DNA of 7,247 nucleotides, from positions 1 to 7,247 of the forward strand of contig CBFDBT010000140.1 in the NCBI GenBank assembly GCA_965603115.1, read 5' to 3'. Source of the DNA: CBFDBT01 sp965603115 (GTDB taxonomy: Bacteria; Pseudomonadota; Alphaproteobacteria; Sphingomonadales; Kordiimonadaceae). The translations under genes were made by a program, and so were the position numbers. The notes below the pieces were generated by a model. That model was not told the origin of the DNA. It searched no databases and saw nothing but the letters and a program-made list of their open reading frames with translations. How positions within the stretch are numbered: the first letter of the stretch is position 1; every line of letters begins with the position of its first letter. Positions 1 to 4,691 of this stretch are shown piece after piece.

Positions 1-1
1 T

Positions 2-1336
2 GGCGTGGCAGGGGGTGTTCCTAGCGGCTTGATGGTCCTTCTTGGAGTTTGGTTCTCAACCAAGCGCCAAGTCTATGCTTTGGCCGCCATCGGCACTCTA
101 CTAACCATTATAGGCTTATTTGTGTCTCCACCCACTGATACCTTATTGGGTGTGCTGGCTAATCGTGCCATCAGATTAGCGATTATATGGGGAATTGCAG
201 TCGTTATCTGCGGTCGCAAGGAGGTGAAGCTTGCCCTTGAAGAAAGCGAAAATCGTTTCAAAATAAGTCAGGACTTTGCAAATATTGGCACTTGGGACTG
301 GAATATAAAAAGCGGTGATTTGTATTGGTCAAACCGGATATCAGCCTTGTTCAGCGGTGAGGAAGGAATTCTTGAAACCTCTTATGACAATTTTCTGGCA
401 GCTATTCACCCCGAAGACCGCGAAATGGTAGTAAGTGCCATCAATTCCTGCATAGAGAATAATGATGAATATAACATAGAACACCGGGTTGTTTGGCCTG
501 ATGGCTCTGTTCACTGGCTGCATGAAAGCGGTGATGTGATCCGCGACGAAGATGGGGCCCCGATAAACATGTTAGGTGTTGTTCAGGACATGACCGCTAA
601 AAAAGAGGCAGAGAAAAAAATAATACTAGCCAAAGAAGAAGCTATTAGTGCCAATCAAGCCAAGTCCGAATTTCTTTCGTCCATGAGCCATGAATTGCGC
701 ACGCCACTCAATGCCATCCTCGGATTTGGTCAAATGCTAGATTTGGATAAAGATACATTCACAGAAATCCAGCAGGCCAATATCAAAGAGATATTAGATG
801 CTGGTAATCATTTGCTCGATTTGGTTAACGAAGTGCTGGATCTGGCGAAGATTGAATCCGGCAAGATGAATATTGTGATGGAAAAGGTAGATCTTTGTTA
901 TGTGTTAGAGCAAAGTATTGCCCTGATACAACCCCTTGCAGCCAAGCGCCATATTGAACTGACAGACCTTCTCAGTGGACAGGGTCACCGAGTTCAAGCA
1001 GACAAAATACGGCTTAAGCAGGTCCTCGTAAACATTCTTTCAAATGCGGTAAAATACAATCGAGAAAATGGAAAAATCATTATCAAGGGTGAAATAGTCG
1101 ACGAGCAATGTCTGCGTATCGGCATCACCGATAGTGGTGCGGGGATATCAAAACAAAATATCGATAAATTATTCAATCCCTTTGAACGGCTTGATGAGAA
1201 AAACAATGTGGAAGGGTCTGGCATTGGTCTGGTGATCTGCAAGAATTTAATAGAAATGATGAACGGAACTATCGGAGTGGAGAGCACTTTAGGAGAAGGT
1301 AGTACCTTCTGGATCAAAATTGCATTAACAGATTAA
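2..1336 (+). CDS. PAS-domain membrane sensor histidine kinase (5' truncated by window)
   Basis: This is the C-terminal part of an orthodox sensor kinase that should autophosphorylate on histidine and pass the phosphate to a response regulator, which is not in the window. Residues are numbered from a GTG at position 5. Hydrophobic segments lie at about 3-17, 23-40 and 47-69. A PAS/PAC fold spans about 82-200 and ends in GVVQDMT, followed by a short coiled linker. The dimerisation and phosphoacceptor motif SHELRTP has His229. The HATPase domain shows an N-box with Asn347, the G1 box DSGAGIS from Asp376 and the G2 box GSGIGL at 404-409. No receiver domain follows, so it is not a hybrid kinase. 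The frame is open to the window edge and the first hydrophobic segment looks incomplete, so the GTG is probably internal and more membrane segments lie upstream. The ligand sensed is unknown. Confidence 0.93.
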   Translation, partial: GVAGGVPSGLMVLLGVWFSTKRQVYALAAIGTLLTIIGLFVSPPTDTLLGVLANRAIRLAIIWGIAVVICGRKEVKLALEESENRFKISQDFANIGTWDWNIKSGDLYWSNRISALFSGEEGILETSYDNFLAAIHPEDREMVVSAINSCIENNDEYNIEHRVVWPDGSVHWLHESGDVIRDEDGAPINMLGVVQDMTAKKEAEKKIILAKEEAISANQAKSEFLSSMSHELRTPLNAILGFGQMLDLDKDTFTEIQQANIKEILDAGNHLLDLVNEVLDLAKIESGKMNIVMEKVDLCYVLEQSIALIQPLAAKRHIELTDLLSGQGHRVQADKIRLKQVLVNILSNAVKYNRENGKIIIKGEIVDEQCLRIGITDSGAGISKQNIDKLFNPFERLDEKNNVEGSGIGLVICKNLIEMMNGTIGVESTLGEGSTFWIKIALTD

Positions 1337-1446
1337 AAAACCCCAACGTAAGGCAGGATTGTTTTTTGGAGTTATTTGGGCACGCACTAGAAACCTTTGG
1401 GTTCTTATGGCCATTCATGCTGCAGCAGACCTTTTGCCACACTATC

Positions 1447-1472
1447 AAGAATTAAGGGATGCCTTTATTCTT
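1447..1472. terminator. AT-rich hairpin between convergent genes, possible bidirectional terminator
   Basis: An 11-bp inverted repeat with one T:T mismatch (arms 1447-1457 and 1462-1472, loop GATG) lies between the 3' ends of the kinase and the oxygenase, which face each other. On the plus strand only a short T stretch follows, so termination is plausible but not certain. The rest of 1337-1513 shows no supported gene. Confidence 0.35.
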
Positions 1473-1513
1473 TAGAAGTAAAGAGTGAGGCGGAACACAT
1501 ATTTCAGGTTAGC

Positions 1514-2155
1514 TCATCTGTACCAACCTGCTATTGAATTACGAACACAATTTGTCTTGAACACTTCATGAGGCACTTCTTGGCTTGCAAAAACAACTAA
1601 AGTTCCTAACTCTGGCTTGACAATTATTTCTTCGCATTCCTTTTCTCCAACGAACAATTGAAGCTCACCTTCATCTTTTTCTGTCCACCCCTCATTAAGG
1701 AAAAGAACAATTGATATTTTTCTATTTTGCTCCCCCTTAAAGGCATCAAGATGTTTTTCATAAAACCCTCCAATACTATATCGGGCATAATGGCTTTCTA
1801 AAAAAGTGAGGCCTAAGAAAAGCTGTCGGTTCAAAGCTTTTTGTAGGCCCGCTGTCCATTTTTGCCATTCTTGATCAGCTTCTGTTTGGTCATCAATCCA
1901 AAAAATACTGTCGCTTCTTATCGTCTTGTTTTCACAATGGTCATTCGACCTACCAATGCCAGCTGAAGAATATTTAGAATCTAACCTACAGCACCCAGCA
2001 TCATGCAAAAGGGTGATTAATCCTAGTGGAAGAGCATTATGTTGAACACTATAAGACTTGTCTTTCAAATCATCACATATTTGAGTAAAGAGTTTGAGTT
2101 GATCATTCTCGTGTCCTAAAGGGGAAAGGGTGGTTTGAGGCAAGCGAGGATCCAA
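1514..2155 (-). CDS. 2-oxoglutarate/Fe(II) oxygenase, PPHD / SM-20-like prolyl hydroxylase
   Basis: This is a double-stranded beta-helix dioxygenase of 213 codons. The iron ligands are visible as His135-Leu-Asp137 (in FYEKHLDAF) and His196 (in VPHEV). Arg205 in RNSIAGWYR should bind 2-oxoglutarate. The blocks AGIGR...IRSDSIFWID (about 65-88), RKISIVLFLNEGW (145-157), EGELQLF (162-168) and PELGTLVVFAS (181-191) match the bacterial PHD/EGLN-like group. The Pseudomonas member PPHD hydroxylates a proline of EF-Tu, so a translation-factor target is a reasonable inference, not shown here. The start is weak: the first usable codon is a TTG two codons after an in-frame TAA, there is no good Shine-Dalgarno, and no ATG occurs anywhere in the frame. 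The core domain begins near residue 22 (LFTQICDDL), so it is intact whichever upstream codon is used. It lies 180 bp downstream of a small ORF on the same strand. Confidence 0.88.
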   Translation of the reverse strand: MDPRLPQTTLSPLGHENDQLKLFTQICDDLKDKSYSVQHNALPLGLITLLHDAGCCRLDSKYSSAGIGRSNDHCENKTIRSDSIFWIDDQTEADQEWQKWTAGLQKALNRQLFLGLTFLESHYARYSIGGFYEKHLDAFKGEQNRKISIVLFLNEGWTEKDEGELQLFVGEKECEEIIVKPELGTLVVFASQEVPHEVFKTNCVRNSIAGWYR

Positions 2156-2302
2156 TCTTTATTGACCATCATGACGATGGCGAAATCTTAAAGCCAATTG
2201 ATACATAATGACCAAGTGTCTCTCAGGCATTTTGTGCTAGTCCAATTAGAATGCCTTGGAATAATATGCGTATAAAATGAGCTTAACTTTACTTCACATG
2301 GA

Positions 2303-2352
2303 GAAGAGGAGTGCCCTCTTCCCCACAAAACAACTTTAGGGTTTTGTTTTGT
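2303..2352 (-). terminator. Tandem stem-loops at the 3' end of the small ORF
   Basis: Two adjacent hairpins are visible. One has 9-bp arms at 2325-2333 and 2344-2352 with a 10-nt loop, and it overlaps the stop codon of the minus-strand small ORF. The other has 7-bp arms GAAGAGG/CCTCTTC at 2303-2309 and 2315-2321 with a 5-nt loop. Read on the minus strand they follow the ORF directly and could end or stabilise its transcript. Neither is followed by a clean T run. The remaining bases 2156-2302 hold no gene that I can support. Confidence 0.4.
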
Positions 2353-2449
2353 CGGTATCTTTTTGAGCAGAACCGGTAGAGTCCTCTGAAGGGGTTACGG
2401 GTTTATTTTTTGCTTTTTTTAGATTTTTGGAAAGGTCTTTAAATGACAT
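2336..2449 (-). CDS. Small hydrophilic protein, 37 aa, function unknown
   Basis: An ATG-started ORF of 37 codons ends with TAA. Its product begins MSFKDLSKNLKKAKNK and continues with a Pro/Ser/Thr/Asp-rich, Lys-ending tail (...DKTKP). It has a short amphipathic, lysine-rich N-terminal helix followed by a polar, probably disordered tail, with no membrane segment, signal peptide or cysteine. The composition is typical of real small proteins rather than of a random frame, and I have an impression of similar short MSFKDLS-type proteins in alphaproteobacteria, but I cannot verify this. The Shine-Dalgarno is poor: only A-rich AAAGAAAAG sequence upstream. A GGCAA/TTGCC inverted repeat lies 22 bp upstream of the start and hairpins overlap the stop. 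It may be the first gene of a transcript with the downstream oxygenase, but the 180-bp gap makes that uncertain. Confidence 0.55.
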   Translation of the reverse strand: MSFKDLSKNLKKAKNKPVTPSEDSTGSAQKDTDKTKP

Positions 2450-2470
2450 TAAATTTCTTTTCTTTAATAT

Positions 2471-2484
2471 GGCAATAATTTGCC
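2471..2484. promoter_or_regulatory. Inverted repeat GGCAA-N4-TTGCC upstream of the small ORF
   Basis: A perfect 5-bp inverted repeat with an AT-only centre lies 22 bp upstream of the ATG of the minus-strand small ORF. Its position and symmetry would suit a repressor operator near a promoter. No regulator is known to bind this sequence. Confidence 0.25.
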
Positions 2485-2559
2485 ACTAACACTAGCCAAG
2501 ATAGGTCAGTGATATTTATATGGTGGTCCGTTTCCTAAATTACAAGCTCTTGAACTGCC

Positions 2560-2571
2560 TGTTTCGAAACA
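2560..2571. promoter_or_regulatory. 12-bp perfect palindrome TGTTTCGAAACA
   Basis: This palindrome lies between the divergent small ORF and cold-shock gene, 28 bp upstream of the candidate -35 box of the latter. Its location suits a dimeric regulator acting on one or both genes. It does not match the alphaproteobacterial LexA direct repeat (GTTC-N7-GTTC). Its function is inferred from position only. Confidence 0.3.
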
Positions 2572-2599
2572 AGCCACGTAATTAGTAAGCATCAAACCA

Positions 2600-2628
2600 T
2601 TGACATTCTATGAAGCGCCCCCCATATG
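2600..2628 (+). promoter_or_regulatory. Candidate sigma70-type promoter of the cold-shock gene
   Basis: A consensus TTGACA at 2600-2605 is followed after 17 bp by CATATG at 2623-2628, a moderate -10. Transcription starting near 2635 would give a leader of about 145 nt before the ATG at 2781, in line with the long leaders of many cold-shock mRNAs. The -10 lies within one of two CATATGT direct repeats, which could modulate it. Confidence 0.45.
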
Positions 2629-2650
2629 TCAGTTTACGTTTTACATATGT
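2623..2650 (+). repeat. Two direct CATATGT repeats, 21 bp apart
   Basis: CATATGT occurs at 2623-2629 and again at 2644-2650, so the starts are 21 bp apart, about two helical turns. The core CATATG is itself palindromic, and the second copy extends to ACATATGT. Same-face spacing across the predicted -10 and start region is compatible with paired binding of a regulator, but chance in AT-rich DNA is possible. Confidence 0.35.
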
Positions 2651-2740
2651 TTCGGCTTACCTAAATAATCGGTATGCTGCTTAGCTTAGTTATCCCCTGA
2701 CATTGTGATCGTTAAATAAACGGCACCGCCACATAATGTG

Positions 2741-2771
2741 AGGTGTTGAATTGTAACGCCTGTTAGAAGGA
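2741..2771 (+). promoter_or_regulatory. Leader hairpin next to the cold-shock ribosome binding site
   Basis: A 7-bp stem (2741-2747 with 2755-2761, one G-U pair, 7-nt loop) ends 3 nt before the Shine-Dalgarno AGAAGGA at 2765-2771, which is 9 nt from the ATG. Known cold-shock mRNAs use leader refolding to control translation, so this could be part of a thermosensitive leader. A full fold of the leader would be needed to judge this. Confidence 0.35.
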
Positions 2772-2780
2772 AAAATAACT

Positions 2781-2990
2781 ATGGCTACTGGTAATGTAAA
2801 ATGGTTCAATTCTGCCAAAGGTTTTGGCTTCATCGAGCCTGAAGATGGATCAAACGATGTGTTTGTTCATATCTCAGCTGTCGAACGTGCTGGATTGAGT
2901 TCGTTGAATGACGGCCAAAAAGTATCGTACGAACTTGAAGCTGGAAAGAACGGCAAATCTTCAGCCGAAGACCTGAAAATCGTCGAGTAA
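2781..2990 (+). CDS. Cold-shock domain protein (CspA family)
   Basis: A single cold-shock domain of 69 residues, the usual family length. It binds single-stranded RNA or DNA and acts as an RNA chaperone or antiterminator in the cytoplasm. RNP1 is KGFGFI at 13-18 and RNP2 is VFVHI at 27-31. The N-terminal TGNVKWFN and the stretch HISAVERAGL are the alphaproteobacterial form. The ATG start is clear, with AGAAGGA 9 nt upstream. The long leader, the candidate TTGACA promoter and the hairpin before the ribosome site suggest control at the mRNA level. I give no paralogue number: genomes of this class usually carry several csp genes, and which are cold-induced cannot be read from the sequence. It stands alone as a monocistronic unit. 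Confidence 0.96.
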   Translation: MATGNVKWFNSAKGFGFIEPEDGSNDVFVHISAVERAGLSSLNDGQKVSYELEAGKNGKSSAEDLKIVE

Positions 2991-2997
2991 ATATAAT

Positions 2998-3033
2998 TAA
3001 CTCCGCCTCAGACTTATGTTTAAGGCGGAGTTA
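2998..3033 (+). terminator. Strong 11-bp GC-rich hairpin after the cold-shock gene
   Basis: Perfect arms at 2998-3008 and 3023-3033 (core CTCCGCCT/AGGCGGAG) enclose a 14-nt loop, starting 8 nt after the stop codon. The downstream side is CCTACCTCT with no T run, so it may act as an RNA 3'-end stabiliser or a Rho-assisted terminator rather than a classic intrinsic one. Confidence 0.6.
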
Positions 3034-3265
3034 CCTACCTCTGGAAGACAAATATAAATAGAGAGCGGACCAGTCTCGTCACTGCGTTCCTCGTCACCTT
3101 CGCTGCACTCGGTATGAACCACCGACACAGCAGTTTTTCGCTGCAAAGGGTAGTTCCCTCCCTTACGTTGACCTTTTTTATTGCAAGATGTATCTTCGTT
3201 GCGCGTAGTATTAATATGCTATCCGCCAAAAGATGCTTGGTGTTAAAGTTTTGAAAGATGATTAA
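3034..3265. other. Intergenic stretch with no supported gene
   Basis: I see no credible coding region. The minus-strand open frame here (3035-3229) has no family features and reads straight through the tRNA-like fragment. The stretch contains a degenerate piece of tRNA-Phe (3116-3144). Immediately after it comes a segment (about 3140-3172) that resembles 4575-4604 near the tRNA gene: both have an AGGG/CCCT hairpin followed by a C-rich run ending in ACGTTG. Confidence 0.5.
3116..3144 (-). repeat. Degenerate tRNA-Phe fragment (copy A)
   Basis: The plus strand reads GAACCACCGACAC at 3116-3128, identical to 4712-4724 inside tRNA-Phe and in the same orientation. It continues with a GC block, a T-rich run and GCTGC, matching the tRNA anticodon arm if about four bases are deleted. 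The D arm and acceptor stem are missing, so no functional tRNA can form. Confidence 0.55.
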
Positions 3266-3433
3266 GTGGGTTTGAGTGAGGGCGCAAAAAAAAGAAAAGC
3301 AAAAAAAGTGGTTAAGGGCATAAAGTCCAAACCCACGGCATCACAGGCGCGCGCTAGGGCCAAGGCTGGTGGCGTATCAAAATCAAAGCAAAGCGAACAT
3401 GGCGGCAGGGCGCACAGAAGGCGCAATGGGTGA
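3266..3433 (+). CDS. Possible small lysine/arginine-rich protein, 55 aa
   Basis: A GTG-started frame of 55 codons ends with TGA. Its product has 18 Lys/Arg and only two Glu. It begins MGLSEGAKKRKAKKVVKG, has a middle rich in Ala, Lys and Arg (QARARAKAGG) and ends in a His/Arg tail (HGGRAHRRRNG). The composition suggests nucleic-acid binding or an exported or structural basic peptide, but I recognise no family. The GTG directly follows an in-frame TAA and the Shine-Dalgarno is weak (GAAAG about 10 nt upstream), so the start is doubtful. It sits between two tRNA-derived fragments. It may be a real small gene, the tail of a decayed one, or a chance A-rich frame. Confidence 0.35.
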   Translation: MGLSEGAKKRKAKKVVKGIKSKPTASQARARAKAGGVSKSKQSEHGGRAHRRRNG

Positions 3434-3468
3434 GGGGTAGGGCTTTACGTAAACGTAGGCCATGCGAA

Positions 3469-3500
3469 GAACCACCGACACGCGGACTTTCAACCAGCGG
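3469..3500 (-). repeat. Degenerate tRNA-Phe fragment (copy B)
   Basis: The plus strand at 3469-3493 matches 24 of 25 positions of the tRNA-Phe gene at 4712-4736, and 28 of 32 if extended to 3500, in the same orientation. It covers one strand of the T stem, the variable loop and the anticodon arm, including the GAA anticodon region. The T-loop side and acceptor stem (upstream on the plus strand) are unrelated to the tRNA, so this is a relic or repeat, not a gene. Confidence 0.7.
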
Positions 3501-3520
3501 ATTTCACTTTGCGAAGCTTC

Positions 3521-3554
3521 AAAAGCTAGATCAGATATTTGATGCGGCTTTTTT
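3521..3554 (+). terminator. Possible intrinsic terminator before the YbjQ pair
   Basis: AAAAGC (3521-3526) pairs with GCTTTT (3547-3552), with an inner ATCA/TGAT stem (3530-3533 and 3540-3543), and the hairpin ends in a run of six T. It could close transcription of the small basic ORF upstream. The symmetric 3x3 internal loop makes it weak. The rest of 3434-3614 holds copy B, a TTTACGTAAA palindrome and an AT-rich TATATA/TATAAA patch at 3580-3589 that may serve as a -10 for the next gene, without a clear -35. Confidence 0.35.
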
Positions 3555-3614
3555 GTCTTTATATTCGGAGTTCAGCCCCTATATATAAAACAACATATAA
3601 AGAAGGGTGAGGAT

Positions 3615-3932
3615 ATGATCGTTACTAATGTAGATAATGTACCAGGGAATTCAATTGCAGATGATCTTGGTTTGGTGCAGGGATCGACAGTTCGAGCAAA
3701 GCATGTTGGCCGTGATATAGCGGCTTTTTTCAAAGGCATCGTTGGCGGCGAGATCAGAGGCTATTCTGAACTTTTGGTCGAAGGACGAGAAGAAGCTATC
3801 TCTCGTATGAAGGCACAGGCAGAGTCGTTAGGCGCTGATGCTATTGTTAATGTACGACTTACTACATCTAGCATCACTGGCGGCGCAGCTGAATTAATGG
3901 CGTATGGCACTGCGGTAAAACTTACCTCATGA
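3615..3932 (+). CDS. UPF0145 / YbjQ family protein (soluble form)
   Basis: A canonical full-length family member of 105 residues. The signature elements are GSTVRAKHVGRDI (23-35), IVGGEIRGYSELLVEGREEA (42-61), RMKAQAESLGADAIVNVRL (64-82) and GGAAELMAYGTAV (89-101). Database names call it a putative heavy-metal-binding domain, and solved members form pentamers, but no biochemical function is established. No signal peptide or membrane segment is present, so it is cytoplasmic. The ATG has GAAGGG 7 nt upstream. The stop overlaps the start of the next gene (ATGA), so the two are translationally coupled and probably made in a fixed ratio. The second gene is a divergent paralogue, which suggests that this protein partners with or is recruited to a membrane form. 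Confidence 0.93.
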   Translation: MIVTNVDNVPGNSIADDLGLVQGSTVRAKHVGRDIAAFFKGIVGGEIRGYSELLVEGREEAISRMKAQAESLGADAIVNVRLTTSSITGGAAELMAYGTAVKLTS

Positions 3933-4462
3933 TTGACTTCTTAACATCCGCAGAGGCTTATCAAGAATTTATAACGAAAATGCCTTCATGGATGCTTTCA
4001 TTTTTCCCGGGTGAAAATTTGCTGGAAGTTTTTTTGTTTAACTCTGCACAGGCTATTCTGGTTTTTGTTGTCGCGTGGTGTGTGGTCACCTATCTGGAAA
4101 AACGGCATCTTAAAGATATTAGTGTGCAAGAAGAAAACCTCTCAGATATTCACCTGAACAATATGAAGAGAAGCCATGACAGCACCAGTGACGGAGCAAT
4201 GGTTGTTGGCTCAGTAGTTATCGCTCATGATTTTGTACGCAGTTTCTTGATTTTCTGGCGCAAGCTGTTTGGCGGCAATATATCCTATTATGACCGGTTG
4301 GTCGTAAAAGGGCGTCGAGTTGCCATTCTCCGCATGAAAGAAGAAGCTAATATTCGCGGCATGTCCAGTGTGGTGGGGGTGCGTTTTTGCACGACCGCCC
4401 TGACAAATAGAAAGCGCGTGAAGGGTGTCGAGATCGTGGCTTACGGAACAGCAACCAAATAA
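3929..4462 (+). CDS. Membrane-anchored divergent YbjQ-like protein
   Basis: The product has 177 residues. The N-terminal part contains one strong membrane segment at about 34-56, followed by basic residues (EKRHLKD) and a polar linker to about 88. The C-terminal half (about 90-177) aligns with the upstream YbjQ protein: GSVVIAHDFVRSF (94-106) with its GSTVRAKHVGRDI, then GGNISYYDRLVVKGRR (115-130) with GGEIRGYSELLVEGRE, RMKEEA (135-140) with RMKAQA, and EIVAYGTATK at the end. Key differences are loss of the Lys-His of the first motif, NI for EI, and GMSSVVGVRF in place of GADAIVNVRL. The basic residues after the membrane segment suggest the domain lies in the cytoplasm. Its start overlaps the preceding stop by four bases. 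I infer a membrane-tethered subunit of a mixed YbjQ oligomer; nothing here proves metal binding. Confidence 0.85.
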   Translation: MIDFLTSAEAYQEFITKMPSWMLSFFPGENLLEVFLFNSAQAILVFVVAWCVVTYLEKRHLKDISVQEENLSDIHLNNMKRSHDSTSDGAMVVGSVVIAHDFVRSFLIFWRKLFGGNISYYDRLVVKGRRVAILRMKEEANIRGMSSVVGVRFCTTALTNRKRVKGVEIVAYGTATK

Positions 4463-4504
4463 ACACTAACAGCATTGTCTCTCAATACCCAATATTCTAT
4501 CCGC

Positions 4505-4535
4505 AAAAAACCGACCCCAAAGGGATCGGCTTTTT
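4505..4535 (+). terminator. Intrinsic terminator of the YbjQ operon
   Basis: CCGACCCC (4511-4518) pairs with GGGATCGG (4522-4529) around an AAA loop with one mismatch, flanked by an A run (4505-4510) and followed by CTTTTT. It works on paper in both directions. The 12-mer CTTTTTAATGGT at its end (4530-4541) is repeated exactly at the tRNA-Phe terminator and CCA end (4684-4695). Confidence 0.8.
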
Positions 4536-4604
4536 AATGGTTCCACAGAGATATAAACCCGTGGGCGGATTTACCGTTGCGGAGGGCAAGCCCTTCCTCA
4601 CGTT
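4530..4604 (-). repeat. Possible decayed second copy of the tRNA-Phe 3' region
   Basis: CTTTTTAATGGT (4530-4541) and, further on, GGGCGGATTT followed by ACC (4563-4575) match in the same order the terminator/CCA end and T-arm strand of the real tRNA-Phe gene (4684-4695 and 4702-4711). The sequence between and after does not match, and no anticodon arm can be found. A hairpin AGGGC-AA-GCCCT follows at about 4581-4592. No gene is supported in 4463-4691. The reading is tentative because each match is short. Confidence 0.4.
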
Positions 4605-4659
4605 GCCTTCATTTCATTCAGGCCGAACCGTGGTTCTTCCCGCTACCCGAAACCAATAA

Positions 4660-4689
4660 AAAAAGCCGCTTCCGAAGAAGCGACTTTTT
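4660..4689 (-). terminator. Intrinsic terminator downstream of tRNA-Phe
   Basis: Read on the minus strand, CGCTTC-TTCG-GAAGCG forms a 6-bp stem with the very stable UUCG tetraloop. The stem is extended by a G-C pair and A-T pairs after one mismatch and followed by a run of T. It begins a few bases after the tRNA CCA end, where an end signal for the infA-maf-RNase-yacG-tRNA transcript or for a tRNA-only transcript is expected. Confidence 0.88.
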
Positions 4690-4691
4690 AA

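Noticed and set aside
73..1317. Minus-strand open frames opposite the histidine kinase
   Set aside because: The kinase has all its boxes in order on the plus strand, and the antisense frames show no domain.
1407..1475. Plus-strand 22-codon ORF beginning MAIHAAADLLPHYQ
   Set aside because: Too short, no ribosome site, and its end falls in the AT-rich hairpin. It could be a decayed remnant, but nothing supports this.
2520..2585. Plus-strand 21-codon ORF in the csp upstream region
   Set aside because: No Shine-Dalgarno, ordinary composition, and it runs across the palindrome at 2560-2571.
3035..3229. Minus-strand open frame of 64 codons after the cold-shock gene
   Set aside because: It has no family features and no ribosome site, and it reads through the tRNA-like fragment and a hairpin element. 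Judged to be chance.
3429..3451. Palindrome TTTACGTAAA as an operator
   Set aside because: A short AT-rich palindrome with no clear promoter or divergent genes around it. Kept only as a remark in the terminator entry.
3034..3614. CRISPR array or insertion sequence in the repeat-containing intergenic region
   Set aside because: The repeats are few, irregularly spaced and tRNA-derived. No regular spacers, transposase frame or paired terminal inverted repeats are visible.
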